DNA of 64,000 bases from Anagrus nilaparvatae (GCA_022575985.1 JAKSXM010000288.1:213501-277500), one strand, 5' to 3'. Positions 25,093-39,530 are shown, numbered from the stretch's first letter. Made by a program: numbers and translations. The notes: generated from the letters alone by a model not told the origin.

Positions 25093-28000
25093 TTAAGTCT
25101 CTCTTAGTTTTTTTTCATTTTCAAGTTCTTTGATTTTTTTATTACGTGCTTTGCATAAATCTTTTAGAGTTTGCATGTCTTTTTGTAATTTGTCTATTTT
25201 TTGTTGATTTATTTGGTCCTGAAAAAAAAAAAATTATTTTAGATATATCAGGGCTAGTTTTCTATTATAATAAAATTATATTGGCTGGATTTATAAATTT
25301 TTTAGATATAAACATCTAAAAGAAGAAGGCTCCCAAAATTTTAACTCTACTTGCTAAAAAAATTATAAGATTGGCAAAGATGACTTAGCATGAAAATTTT
25401 TATTTTTTCACGAGAAAAGTTTTTCTACTTTTTAAAACTGGAAAATTAAAAAATCATCCGAAAATAAAAAGAGCGATTTTTAAATACAAGTTTTATTTGA
25501 AAGAATCTTCTTGTCTTTAAAGACGAAGGGCCAAAAAGAGTAATAAAAATATTTTTTCAAGTCTAAAAAATTAAATTTTTCCACCTTAAAATTATTTTTA
25601 TTGACCTAAAAATATCTCTTTAAACAAACATTTTCCGGGATATTACAGATCAAAAACTTTTTTTAAAGTTGAATTGAATTAGAACTGAATTACGCATTAA
25701 ACTGTTTTGTCAAAAGCAAATATGGCCAGCTAACAAATTTTACTTGATTTAGATTATACTTTGTTAAAATGCTTACTTGTACGATACCACTACTCATTCC
25801 AGTCATTCCAATTTTTTCACGATCACATTGTGTGTACTGATCTTTTTTATTATTTTTCCAATTTTCGCAAACTAGACAGTTTCTTGAATGTCTATCTTTA
25901 AAAATATTTTCAAGTCTAAGGTTTTCTTTTTTTAAGTCGGAAATCTAAAAGTTATAATAATTATAAAAAAAAGTTATAGTAATAATTATAAAAAAAAAAC
26001 TTTTACCATTGATTTATAAGATAACAATTTTTGATTTAGTTGTTCACACTTAATTTTATAAGGGTATTTTTGCTGTTCTATCTGTTCTTCTAAAAATTTG
26101 ATTTTATTTTGATGTTCTGCAATTTCTGAAGAAATTTCATGGATATTATTTCTTAACTCGTTACATTTATTGCACTCTTCCTCGATGGATCTTATTTTTG
26201 AACTATCGCAGGGAGTTGTTGACCTGGAATCAGCTCCACTTTCATAGTTATCTTCATCAATATTTCTATTTTGATTATATAAATCACTTCGACGCTGACG
26301 TCTTTTACCTTTTACTGTAGATGGACTATTATTTTTTGAACTATTTTTACTTGAATTTATTTTTGTTTCAAGATCTAATATTTTATCTTCAAGATTATTT
26401 ATCTGAGTGCTTAGAACTTCTTTTTCAGCAATTAATTTAACGATATCGGCTTCTAGACGTTTACATTTTACTTCACCAACACGGAGATCAATTTTTTGCT
26501 TCTCATTTTCTGATTCTAAATTTCTTAATCTTTCCATTATATCATCTCCATGAGATCCAGTTATCATTTTGTCTAACAGATCAGCAATCTCGCTTTCTTG
26601 TTTGTGAATATGCTCAACAAGCTCATCCATTTCGTTTTCAAGTTCTTTAATATTCTAAAGATATAAAATGAATTTAATTATAAAGAGTCTACTTAAAAAT
26701 TTATTTTTTTCTTTAATACTTACCTTGTCTTTTTCTTTGACTTCTTCTTGAAGTTTTTCGATTTTTTCATTGTTATCTCTTTGGCATTTATCTAAATCTG
26801 CAGATATTTTAGATTTTTCTTCAAGTAAAATCTTAAAACCTTTATTATCTTGAAGGATAAAACTGGAGTCATTTACCTGCCTTTCTAGTTTGGATTTTTC
26901 AGATTTGAGATTAGAAATTTCATCTTTCAACAAATTTAATTCTTTTTCTTTTTTTTTTAATTTTTTTTCTGAACTCTCCAAATCTTGCATAAGCTTTTGG
27001 TTCCTTAACTTCATATCATTGCTCTCTAATTGATTTTGACTTAATATTTGATCTTTATTAGCAAGCAACATTTTCTTTTCTTCCAGTTCTGATTTAATTT
27101 TCTTTTTCTCTTGCATCAATTCATCATAATCTGATCTTAATTTTTGCATACTGTTAGAGTTCATTTTTTCTCTGAGAGCATCCAAAACTGCATTCAATGA
27201 ATTTAATTCTTGTGTTTGAACTGTATATTTTCCTTGAAGTTCTATAAATTCATGCTGCAAATTGGATTTTGAATTTTGCAATTCTTTTATCCGAGTGTAC
27301 GCGTTTTCAAGCTCATTTTTGAATGATCTATTTTCATCTGTCAACTTTTGTAATTCTGAATTGTCACTCACTTTATTTAATAAACTTGTCAACTAATAAG
27401 AAAAAATATTTTTCATTTAAATAAATTAATTTCCGATAAAATTTTTAATTTAATGGCTTACCTTTAATTTTAAGTCATGATTTTCTGATTCAAGTTCATC
27501 AACGCGAATTCTAATTTCTTTAAGAGTTCCTGTCAATGTTGAGTTTATGTTCGACGATTCTGATAATTGTTTTTTCAAAACTTCTGACTTAATTTGCTCA
27601 TCGGAAAGTTTATCTTGCATTGTTTCTAATTGCTTTTTATTCTCAGATTTTAAATTGATTATATCTTCTTTCAACTTTTCAATGCATAAAATTTTCTCTC
27701 TAATATTTTCCTGCAAATTTTCATTCTCAGGTTTCATTATTTCAACTTTAGTTTTGTATTCATTAAGAGTGTCACATTTATGTTTTAATAAATCTGTAAT
27801 TTCATCCATTTTTTTAGATTTTTCCAAAATTTCACTTCTTAATTGTTGTTGAATATCTTCCTGATCCTGAAATTCTTTTTTGATATTGTCCATTTTTGAT
27901 GATAGCGATTCAATTTCAGAATTTTTCATATCAATAATGTTTTTCATTTGTACAGCATTTTGTTCCAAGCCTTCAATGGTATGTTTCATGTCATCATTTG

Positions 28001-31000
28001 TTGATAAACAAGATTCAAGTTTTTCTTGAAGCTCTGCAACTTTTTGTTGAAAGCGTACTTTTTCAATATTTAACTGACTTTCTAACTCAGCTTCTAAAGT
28101 TTTTGTCAATTGTTCTTTCTCATAAATAGCATCGATTTTAAAATCATTTTTGATGCTGTTTCTTGAAATTTTGTCAATTTCATTTTGAAGTGATTTTAAT
28201 TCTGATTCAAGCGAATTCATATTTTGTTTTAATTTTTCATTTTCATAGATGGTTTCTTTTAAATTTTCTTCTAAATTATGATTTTTTTCTTTTAACAGTT
28301 TATTCATATGTTCTTGTTTTGATAAATCATCATGAAGCTTTTCTAAATCAGTTTCTAAACTCTTAGCCCAATCAGTTGCACGTTTTTCAGCATCAGCAGC
28401 TTGCTGTTTTTGTTCTTCAAGTTTTTTCTTATCTCTGCTGTAATCATGCTGAATCTTTTTAACAACATCTTTTTCTAAAGACAATATTATAGTTATAAGA
28501 GCTTCATAAATTTTATTAATTGGTTTCTCCTCTAACTCTTGTAATTCATTTGTATTTAATTTTTTAAAATTTTTAATTTCTGTAAGCATTTGATTCTTCA
28601 GAGCATTAACTTCATTATCAGAACCATGTTTATTTGCATTTATTAGTTTTTCTTCTAACAACTTTACGTTGTCTTTAAGTTTTATGATTTCATTTTGTAA
28701 ATTTATGTTTTCTTTTTCAAAACCATCTAAATTTGACTTAAATTCTGTAATTTTAAATTCAAAATCATTTTTTTGTAAATCGAGATGATTTTTTAAGTCA
28801 ATATTTTCTTTAGTTAAACTTTCTAATTTATTTTCAATTTCAGCTTTTTGTAAAGAAAGCTTATTTTCAAGTTCAATTTTTTCAGATTTCAATGATTCCA
28901 GATCTTCGACATAATTTGTATTATTTTTTTCATTTAAAAGACTTTCTAACCGATCTTTCTCTGTCCTCAAGTTTTCTAATAAATTTTCAGTTTCTTCAAT
29001 ATTCAATTGCAAATTACTTTTTTGAATACTCACAGTTTCAAACTCTTTCGTTAAGTTAAACAAATTTTTTTCTAGGATATTGGCTTTATCTTCAAAAGAT
29101 TTTTGAGATTCTTGAGCAATATTTAATTTATTTTTCAATTCATTGTTCATTGCTTTCAATTCATCATTTTCTGTTTGATCTACTTTTTTTGCTATCATTA
29201 TAGTTTGTAAATCAGAATTAATTTTCGCGTTAGCTTTCTTAAGATCCAATATATCATTTTTAACTTCGTCAAGTCTTTTATGAAGTCTTTGAATTCTTGA
29301 TATTTTTTTATTACGAGGTGAATCTGCTTTTGAGGAGTTGTTCAAATCTTCTCGAATTGCTGTTGATGATTTGTTGTGAGTGGCATTATCAATGTGTATT
29401 TTATCTATTTCATTACACTTTTCTGTATACTGATTAGACAATTTGTTATGATTTTCTTTAAGCTCTTTAATTTCACTGTGTAAATTTTGTACTTGTTCTT
29501 CAATTACAGTCATATTCATACCCTCGTAATTACTGTTATTTAATGTTGAATCTAAATTTAAACTTGTATTAAATTCTTCAACACTTTTTTTGTTTTTAAT
29601 TTCTAATTTTTCACAATTCAATTTTGGTTCAATATTCTCTTGTCTTATTCTAAAGGGTGTTCTCTTTTCTTTATAATTTTTACTGCTATTCAAAGAAATA
29701 TCAATAATTTGTGAAGTTTGATCTAAATTTTCTGTGTAATCAGAATCTTGACCCAAATTAGAAAAATAAGTTTCGTTAGCAAAAATGCTACTTGACTCTA
29801 ATTCTAATTTAAGATCGGAACTTTTACTACTACTTTGAGAAAGTAGTCGCTTTTCCAAGCCTTTTTCAATATCAAGATTCAAAGTCTTATTTTTTTGTAT
29901 CTCATCTATCAATGATTCAACTATGTAAATAATTTTACCAATCACAGAAATTTTGTTCTCATCTTGGGATTCATTTTGTAAAGTTTTTAACGTTTCAAAC
30001 AATGATTTTATAACATTTTCATTTACAATACTAAAGACTTGAGAATTTTCAGTTTGCGTTTCAACGGAAGTTAATGAATCTTCTTGCTTAATCACATTTG
30101 CTACTTCGTTAATTAAATTACTAGTTGTGTCACAAAGTGACTCTACTTTTTCTTGAGCTTCCATTTGTTCTGAACATGTTTGAATTTCTTTGTCAACTTT
30201 TTGATTCTCACTAAGTAAAAATTTCTCATTATATTCTATTAATACTTGATTAAGACATTTAATGTCTTCTCTAAATTTTTCCTCATTTTCTTTGTACTTT
30301 GAGATTTCTTGAGATTTTTCATCTATTTTTTTAAGTAAATCTTCTACTTTAGCATTTGTTTCTGAACCACAAAAACTTTCCTCAGATATTTGAGGTAACT
30401 TATCTTTTTTTTGGTAAGATTCTAACGATTTTTTTAGATTCTTGATTTCATCATTCAATTTGTCTTTGACCTTCTTTAAATTTAAAATTTCTGAAGTCTT
30501 TTCATCAACTATTCTCGTTAAATTTTGTTCCGATTCAGTAATTATGTCTAAAGACTCTTGAACATCTTTAATTTCAGTCTTTAATTGATTTTCAAGTTCT
30601 TCATGTCTTTTTGCTTCAGCATTTTTTTCTTCTATTAAAATTGATAAATTTTTTTCTAACTCTAACGATGCATCAGCAGATTTTTTTAAAACTTCAATAT
30701 CATTTAATAATTTTTTTTCTAACTCTTTATATTTTTCTATTATTAATGACTTTTCTTCTATAATTATTAATAAATTTTTTTCAGATTCTTTAATAGTTTC
30801 TAGAGATTTCTCTAAGCTATCCATTTGAGATTTTAAAAGATTTACATTATCCTCATAACGTTCTACATCATTTTCAAGATTTTCATGCACCGGAATACTA
30901 TTATCATTTTCTACTTTTAAGCCTTCATTTGATTTCATTCTTCTCAATACTTCAACTTCTGTTCTCAAAGATTCTGTTTCACCCTCTAACTGCTTACAAT

Positions 31001-34000
31001 GATCTTCCAGTTTTTTAATTTTTTCATAATTATTTTCATCAGTTACTTTAGATTCAGAAACATTAAATTCATTTTTAACAGTTAAATCATTTTCAATCTT
31101 CTTGGATTTTGAATTCAATTCTAAGAAAGTTACTCTGTCTTGCAGCTTATCAATGTTTTGTTGATATTCTTTTTCCTCTAATTTATAATTTTCAATCATT
31201 TGAGTTAATTCATTTTCTGATTTAGTTGATAAATCTAGAGAGGTTTTTAATTGTTTAATTTCAGTTTGCAATTTTTGTTCTAATTCTTGATATCTTTCCA
31301 GCTCCTCAGATTTTTCATTCAAAATTGAAAGCTCATTTTTTTCACTTTTTGACATTGATTCTAATGATTGCTTTAATGTTTCAACTTTATTTTGAAGATC
31401 TTCCTTAATAATTTGTTGATTTACCATATCTAGTTTGTAATTTTCAACTAATTCAGATAAACTTGTTTTAGAGTCAACTGTTGCCTCCAACAAATTTTTT
31501 AAGTTTTGAATTTCATTTCGCAATTGAACTTCCGTTTCCTTGAATTCTTTTATTTCAGCAGATTTTTTACTAAAAGACATTAATAAATTTTGCTCCATTT
31601 CTTTAACAATTTGTAAATGGTTCTGGAAACGCTTTATTTCTTCTTGCAATTTATTCTCTAATTCTTGATAATTTTCAACATCTGTAGTACAATATTTTAA
31701 CAAAGTAAACATTTTTTCTTCTGAGGTAAAAGCTACTTCTTTTGAATTTTTGAGTTTTTGAATTTCAGAAGCCATAAGCTCTTGATTGTTTTCAAGGAAT
31801 ATAATTTTTGCTTCTTTTTCCTTAATTGATTCATTCAATAAAATTTCTGATTCTCTCAACTGAGAAATTTGGTTTTGCATTTCTACTTCTTGCTCATTCC
31901 CTTGTGTTGTCTGTAAAAGATTATTTTCATTATCTGACATAATTTTAGACAGAGATTCTTGAAGACTTTTAATTTCCTTTTGTAAAACTTGTTCAATTTC
32001 TTTTAATTTTGAAATTTCGATTGCCGACTCTTCTATAAGCTTGCATGAACTTTCTTGTGATTGTTTAAAAGATTCTTGAAGTAGTTTATTTTCCTGTACT
32101 TGCTCATCTATTGAATTCTTGTGTTTTGTTATTTCTACGTTAAGTTCATTAATTATTTTATTCAAATCAGAGATTTCTTGTTGATGCTTTTCTTGTTCCT
32201 TTCTTAGTTCATCTTCATAATTCTTATATTTTGTTATTTCAATATTTAAATCTTCAATGATTTTATTTAAATCAGAAATTTTTTGTTCTTTTTCTTGTTC
32301 TTGGCTTTCATTTACTTCAGAATTCTTATAATTTGTTATATTAACTTGTAATTCTTCAATAACTTTATTTAAATTAGAAATTTGTTGTTGGTTCTGTTCT
32401 TGTTTTCTTTTAAACTCATCTTCAGAATTTTTATATTTTGTTACTTCAGCATTTAACTCATCCACTATTTTATTCAAATCAGAGATTTGCTGTTGCTGTT
32501 GTTCTTGATGTAATTTATTATCTGTTTTTTGCTTAATATCATTTTCTATAAGCTCATTAATTTCAATATCTTTTTCACTGATTATTTTATTTAATAGAGA
32601 AATTTCATCTGTTAATTTCTGTACTTCTAAGGATAAATTTTCATTCAGATTAATAATTTTTGACGTATCATTAATTTCTGTTGAATTTGATGATTTACTT
32701 TCTTCACTCATTTTTTCCAATTGATCAAGTCGCTCTTTAAGTTGAGCTAATTCATTATTTTTCTTCAAAAGATTTCCCATTAAACAATCGGTATCTGCTG
32801 ATAAGGTATTAACAAGAACTTCATTGTTTTTTAATTTTTTTGATTCTTCTTCCAATTTAGATATTATATTCTTATTTTCTTGAATTAAATTTTCATTTTC
32901 GTTTTTCAATGAAGTTAATTCTTCTGTTAATTTTTTTTCCAATTCAGTCATTTTTTTTGCATTGTCTTCAATATTTATAGTAATTAATAAATCTTGAAGT
33001 TTTTCCAAGTCTTCAATAATATCTTCTTGAACTGAATCACAATCACTAAAATGTACTGGTCTCCAAGAATTGAATATATTTGGTAACAATGAAACAAGCG
33101 AATTGATGCAACTTAACGAAGTATTTTGGCACAATTTGAATTTATCAATCTCATGAAGCAATTCTTCAATTCTTTGTATGTGGGACACGTTTTGTAATTG
33201 CTCTTCTGTTAGACATTGTTTTTCTAAAGTTGTAAATTCTTGAAGACTCCTATAATCTTCAGTCAATTCATGTATTCTCTCTCTTAGTTTAGATTTTGGA
33301 GTACCAGGAGATTCCGACCCATCAATAGTTTTGTTCATATCTAGAATTTATTCAGTTTTTTATTAATATTTATAGTTGACTTTTATTTTTTTTAACTTAC
33401 CTTGACCAAATGTCATATTATCCCTATCATTAAGAGACAAGGAACTTTCAGAGCTTAATCGAAATATTTCTACTTTATCTTGAAATTTAACTCTAGGTTC
33501 AGATCGACACTTTTGTACATCCATTTCCATAAAGCTTAATTCAGCATCTCTTTCTTTGGCATTTTCAATCAAGTCCAATTCAAAATCAGCAAACGCAGTC
33601 TCAAATGATTGGTTGTGTAAATCAACTGTCTGAATAATACTTTTACGCGATTGAAAATAACATTTGCGAGGTTTTACAGCTAAATTATCATCACTTGTAT
33701 GAGAAACTTTTTTTTTTAAATCTGAAAATAAATTTGTAGAATTTTCTTCAATAGTTGGCAAATTCTGAGGATCTGTACTAAATCTAGAATTCATAGCTTT
33801 GCCCCCTGCCCAAGTCCTTCTTCTATGTGATTTGGGTTTTTGTAAATTACTTTCGCTTTTAATATTTATGTCTCCGCCTAAAATAGCATTTTTAATTAAC
33901 TCAATTCTTTCTTCTAGCAATTGATTCATTTTATCTTTTTCTTGTAACTTGTGTTCTTTTTCTTGTAGCATCGTTTCCATGACTTCAACCTCAACCGATT

Positions 34001-35255
34001 TACCTTTCTCATTTCTAATTTTCTCTAATTCAGAAGTTAATTTAGAGAGTTGTTTTTTATATCTTTTTAATAATGCTGCATCAGACATCACTTCATTCAA
34101 TTGAGGCTTGTTTTTGACGCTCTTAGCTCTTGATGCAAATGATAGAGTACACTGAGTTTCTTCGATTGCAGCCGGAGTCACAGCACAAATCATCACAGTC
34201 ATAGCATTTCCCCCCAAGGAGGCTTGAAGTAAGCGGGTTAATTTACTATCCCGGAAATTAATGTACGTTTTTTGACTTTCTGCAGATTCACTTAATTGCT
34301 TGATAACCAGCCCTAGAGTAGATAAAGACAAATTAATGTGAGTACCTTCCTTAAAGCGTTCACCAGTTGCATTTGTTTGCCTAGCTCTTTCTGAGCCCGC
34401 AAGATCAACTAAATTTAATTGAGAAACTTGCACAGCACCATCTGAATCACTGGAAGTTTCTCTGCTTTCAATGGTCACTCTAGGAAAGAAATAAAAGGTA
34501 TATGTATAAAGGTATATTTATAAACATAATATGAAAAAATTAAGTTTAAAAATTATACCTGAATATTGTGTGACTTCTACTACTTCTTTCGTTCATATCA
34601 GTTTCACCAACTCTTCGATTTTTGTCACCTCTTTTCATAATTTCCAAAATACTATCTGGACTACTTGTTACCTCTTCTTTACTTTTGAGTACTGATACCA
34701 AACCATTGTTATCTTCAAAAAGCTTAAGATCTTGATTGTCTACATTCAGCAAGTCATTTACTTTTTCATTATAAATCTCATAGTAAGAAACTCTTAATAA
34801 AAATTCTCGGCCATGTGTTTTAGCTATTGTGTCAAACATATGTTCAATCGCTAATGGAATTATTCCAGGTTCAGAATCAGTACCCATCATTGTGTGGGTC
34901 TTACCGGAGCTTGTTTGGCCATATGCAAAAACAGTACCATTGAAGCCATTTACTGCGGCTTCTACTATTGGCCTGACAACTGTATTAAATACTTCAATGT
35001 TTTTCTTTTCAGGATCAAAGATGTGATCTAATTTTTTGGTGGAAAAATATCAATTAATTTCTAAGCTTTTAAAAATGTAAATATAGAAATAAAATAATTA
35101 CCAAATTGAAAGCCATTATCACTACGTTTTCTTAACTCAATATCTAATGGAACGATCGTATTATTTTGGACTTCCCATTGTATTTGAAGATTATCATCCT
35201 TTTCGCGTTTAATCAGTGGTCGAACTTTAATTGCAACTTGTATACTGTCAGACAT
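25093..35255 (-). CDS. CENPE: CENP-E: kinetochore kinesin-7
   Basis: Eight exons in transcript order: 35255-35102, 35027-34559, 34479-33401, 33340-27462, 27392-26724, 26654-26007, 25944-25777, 25218-25093, giving 3,063 residues. The motor domain (1-~334) has the P-loop GQTSSGKT at 88-95, switch I NERSSRSH, switch II LVDLAGSE and the microtubule-binding HINLSLSTLG. It is followed by the neck LLKRYKKQL typical of CENP-E. The rest is almost continuous coiled coil, 1,960 codons of it in one exon. The protein links kinetochores to microtubule plus ends and drives chromosome congression (family knowledge; Drosophila cmet and cana). A ~35-residue tandem repeat lies near residues 850-990. A small CxxC pair (NCLVCENW) occurs near the C-terminus in exon 7. 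It is longer than human CENP-E (about 2,700 residues). The C-terminus is basic, ending KKLRET. Confidence 0.95.
32085..32505 (-). repeat. CENPE: Four 35-residue tandem repeats in the CENP-E stalk
   Basis: Within the giant exon, four consecutive units of about 35 codons (spaced 102-105 bp) share the core ISDLNKI-x2-(E/D)L-x3-(I/V)-T-x-(Y/H)KN, each followed by a Gln/Glu-rich linker. Thirty-five residues equal five heptads, so the coiled-coil register is kept through the duplications. The first copy begins after a run of five glutamines. Confidence 0.8.
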
Positions 35256-36804
35256 TTTTATAGTTTAATTTTAGTTTTACAAAATAATTAAATACATTAT
35301 TTGAAAAAAAAATTATTCAGTCAAATATAAAATTGAATTGCAAATTATAAGTACATGCTAATGTATAAACACTATTACTGAGATATGTTTGCACAATTCG
35401 TTACACATATACCCCGCATCCCGCGTACCCATTTCATACAAGTCGGTTATAATTTAAATTTTCAAATATTAGGGTGAATTTAGATGGGTTGTGTGTGTAA
35501 GTTGTTGTTTATGTATGGAGGTTTTTTATAGGGTGCGTTTTTTTATATGGTCTTTCATTAGCCTTTATGCTTTTTAGCGCTAAAATTTGAAATTTGTTTT
35601 TTTTTCTAAATTTTGCAATATAATATTAAATATTTTTATTAAATAATGTATTTTTACAATGGTTGAACTTAAATATTGATAAAAACAGTATTTTTTATTA
35701 AAAAATACAAGTAAAAATTAAAATCATTTATTTACGATTGCTCGGTTGACATAACCTAACTTTCTATTATATTACCCCAATTGCTTTCAAACATTTATAA
35801 AAATAAAATTGCATCATTTATTTTATTAATTGTTAACTTAATTTAAAAAAATTAATATTTTTCAGTATGCAAACTAAGAAAAAAGAATAAAAGATTAGTA
35901 AGTGTATACTCAGATGGTAAAAAAGAGATATTGGATTCGAACAAGAGCGGTAAATTTTAAATATATAAAAAACTAACGTTTGACCACGCGTTTTGACCCG
36001 GCTTCCAAAACTTTATTGGTTTTTCGGGTAGCTCGAGAGGAAAGATCTTTCCATTTTCGAAGTTCGCTTTTCCCTACAACCCCTAGTTAAAAAGGTGTGA
36101 GGATAGGTTTATACTTTTATAATTCACATATTTTATAATTCATATATTTACAAATATTTGCGCATGCTATATTCATTGAATACAATAGAACGTTCAGGCA
36201 AATTACTAGAATAATAATTATTACTTTTAAAAGTCGAGTATTCACTCATCGCCGAGCTTCTATGTGGGACAAAAACGGTATGTGATACTATTTATGTATA
36301 CTTATACCTATATGTATTATTTACATTATACTAAAACAGACGCATGTTAAAAACTATAATTATTTACATGCAGGTTGGTTCAGGTATTAGATATAGCATT
36401 TTTTTATTCAAAATTTTTGAAAATCGAAATTTCTGTAACTTTCAATTCTGATGGTATCCATCGATCAAGTTATCAGTTCTTCAGAATTAAAAAAAAAAAT
36501 TGAAAATTTATTGATTACGGTAATATTTACGGTAAAATTAGAGACCTTGAAATTCCTTTAATTTTTTAGACACTTAATTAATATCAAGACTATTTTTTAA
36601 ACAATATATTTATATTATCAAGTAATTATCAATTTTCTTGATTTTTTACCTAACTTGCACTTTTCGAAATATTGATTTTTTTGGGGAAAAACTTAGAAAA
36701 TAAAAAATTTTTTCAGTGAAATGATCCCAAATAATTTCCAAAATATTATAATCAGAGGTTTTTAAAATAATAAACTTTATAAAAAAGTCTTTATTAATTT
36801 AGTA
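35256..36804. promoter_or_regulatory. CENPE upstream region
   Basis: AT-rich non-coding flank upstream of the CENPE start codon, with moderately GC-richer patches near 35,400-35,440 and 35,980-36,090. The CENPE promoter should lie within the first few hundred bases, but I cannot place its start site. No ORF is supported. Confidence 0.4.
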
Positions 36805-37839
36805 CACTGTTAAAAATACCCTATGGTAAAAAAATGTGATCTGTCGTAAATTTACAATTGTGTTGTATAAATTTACAAAAAAAATCAGGACTTTACGATT
36901 TTTCTGTAAAATTATATGATCTGTAAATTAATAGAAAAAAAACGCCGTCAAGTAATTGATGGCACTATGGTTCCTCATTAAGAATAACAATTGTTATGTT
37001 CTTATTAATATGTTCTTAATGCTCTATTTTACCTAGTAAAAACGATAACTCTAGATATTAGTACTTTTATAGAAAAAATTAAGTACTACGTTTCAAAAGA
37101 AAAAAAATATTTCTATTTTTTTATTTTTTTTTTGTAAAAAATTTTGAGAAAAAAATGTTCTTTATAAATAATTTGTAAATCATGGGCGATGACAACACTC
37201 AAATTAATAAAAAAATTATTGCTATTTTTTTATTTTTTTATGTAAAAAATTTTCAAAAAGTTAAGATTCAATTGGAGATATCGAGTAAAAACGATCATTC
37301 TAGATATTAGTCCTTTCATAGGAAAAAATTAGCTACTACGTCCAAAAAGAAAAAAAATATTTCTGCTTTTTTATTTTTTTATGTAAAAAATTTTGAAAAA
37401 AAAAATTTCGAAAAATTATAAGTTTCAGATCCAAAAAATTTACTGAAAAAGATATTTTTGAGAAAAAAATTTTGAAAAAATTAAGTATCAGATCCAAAAA
37501 ATTATTTTAAACGAGGTTCCTAAAATTAGTACTCCCATAGAAATAAACTATGTACTACGTCCAAAGAGAAAAAAAAATGGGTTTCGCATTTTTTGTTACA
37601 AAAATTTCGGGAAAAATTTTTCAAAAAATTAATTGTCAGATTGAGATATCGAATAATCTTTTAAAAACCGGTTTTTTAGCTACCCGGGGTTTCAAAAAGT
37701 GCTTATATGTAAAAAAATAAAAAATAAAAATTTAACCTATCACAATGGTTTCTCTATGAGCTAACCAATTGGAAATTTACAACACAATTGTAACTTTATC
37801 ATAGTTTTGTATTTCTATCTTAGGGTATTTTTAACAGTG
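36805..37839. mobile_element. 1.0-kb TA-flanked MITE-like element carrying satellite-type repeats
   Basis: Terminal inverted repeats begin CACTGTTAAAAATACCCTA and extend imperfectly for ~65 bp. TA dinucleotides flank both ends (36,803-36,804 and 37,840-37,841), as in Tc1/mariner-type insertions. The interior has no ORF but carries three copies of a repeat containing TAGTACTACGT(C/T)CAAAAGAAA-like words at ~37,081, ~37,330 and ~37,549. These are the reverse complement of the array at 61,600-62,640. Confidence 0.75.
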
Positions 37840-37841
37840 TA

Positions 37842-39413
37842 GCTCAAAATCAAAGAAATTTGAAGCCCTAATATCTCCGGTTTTTATATTAGTCTTTATA
37901 TTATCAATTTTTATTTTAAATTTTAAATAAAAAAATGCTATTTTTATCCACCTGATTCAACCTTAAATTGCGTTTTCTGCAAATAGACATATGCAAACTT
38001 TACTTTCATGCCTTCAATTTAAAAATATAAAAACTTTTTGACATCCTGTATTTTATGAATACATTTATTTAAATAATTAAATATACAATCGTAAAAGCAC
38101 AAATAATTATTTACAAAATATGCGGTAACATTACATCCTGAATAATAATAAATATTTCTAGATGAGGTTAAGAATGTTTTTTTACATACAAAGGGCAATA
38201 ATGATGGCCTCTAAAAATTGGAATAGCCATTATTACCCGAAAGTGTGTGTAAAATAATATTATCCATTATTAATCTATTCTAAATATCTAGTTTATTTTA
38301 ACATGGAACATGTTCATTGGATGGGGTATTTGAAAAAGTCAAAAAAGGGTAAAATATTGACGTTTTTAGGGGGGGGGGGAATGAACTTAAAATGTTTTCG
38401 ATTTAGGGACTAAGAATAATTTGAAGTGGGAGTCAGGGCCTGATCAATCTCTGATAAGAACAAGAACTTAGAATACTTTAGGTTTATGGATTTTATATTT
38501 CGGGATTTATAGTGATTTCGGTTTTAGGACTTACAGTGAAAATGTTCCATGATCGTTGGTTGTTTGAAAACACAAACTAGTTATAAATTTTTTTGATTAC
38601 CAGTTTAAAGTAGTACCAATATAAAAAAAAGATTTCCGAAGTTTTCAACTCATTAGATTGCTTCTGAGTAGATGCCTTAATCAAATGAAAAATTTATTGT
38701 TTCTTAGAGCCCATGTATTATTTGGCATTGTAATGTACTAGAAGTAATTCAATGGGCTAAAAATTAAGGACTTATATTTTTTTGATAAATAAATAATAAC
38801 CTTTAATAGAAAAACCAAATGTTGAAATTTTAACTCTTTGATTGTATTTTAAATCGATTTTGGATTCAAGTAGTTAATCAAAACTTTTCCCAGTTGCTAT
38901 ATCATAGCTATAAATTAATTAAAATTTTAAAAATTTATGCTAATCATTATGAAATTTCATGATTTAAACAGTTAAAAAAATTAAATTTTTCAGCAATATA
39001 TTTTTTCAGTGTAAATTAAATTTTAAAAATTCAGAAATATAAACTTTTTTTTAAATTCTATATAATATAAATGCTCTCCTGTTCTCGGTTTATGCTCATA
39101 GAAAAATGAAGTCCAAATTCAATACCAAATTCAACCAAACAAGTTTTAAAAAAATTACTCATTTATGCTAAATTCAAAAGTTTGTGGGCTCTAAACTTTG
39201 TAAAAACACTATTATTTTATTCGAGCCTGAGGAATAGCTTTATAGGACATTACGTAATCGCATTCAGTTTGATAAACTTTTTTATGACTTTAACATTATA
39301 TAATAATATATTCTTCGTGATTGCTTTTTATATACTTCTAGGCGATCACTGTTTCCATTTTTGACACAAAAACAAGGCGTTGAACCACATTACATTTACA
39401 TTGATTCTGCAAC
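37842..39413. other. Non-coding spacer
   Basis: AT-rich spacer with no supported gene. A short hairpin (GGGCAATAATGATGGC / GCCATTATTACCC) lies at about 38,185-38,242, and a run of nine G at ~38,371-38,380. Confidence 0.45.
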
Positions 39414-39505
39414 TATATATATATCCCGGGCCAGATCTGGGCCAGATCACGCCGTATCTGGGCCGGATCAGCCCATACTTCCGATTCTATTCGGGATATA
39501 TATAT
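39414..39505. repeat. Small GC-rich inverted repeat with GGGCCAGATC words
   Basis: TATATATATCCCG at 39,414-39,427 is mirrored by CGGGATATATATA at ~39,492-39,504. Between them the word GGGCC(A/G)GATC occurs several times, a sharp GC island in AT-rich surroundings. A related word, GGGCCCAGATCCG, occurs at ~63,952. Confidence 0.5.
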
Positions 39506-39530
39506 ATTTAATAATATCAATAGATCTCCT

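Noticed and set aside
27547..28366. Plus-strand ORFs within CENPE
   Set aside because: They are antisense to the coiled-coil exon; Phe/Leu/Ser-rich translation is typical of shadows.
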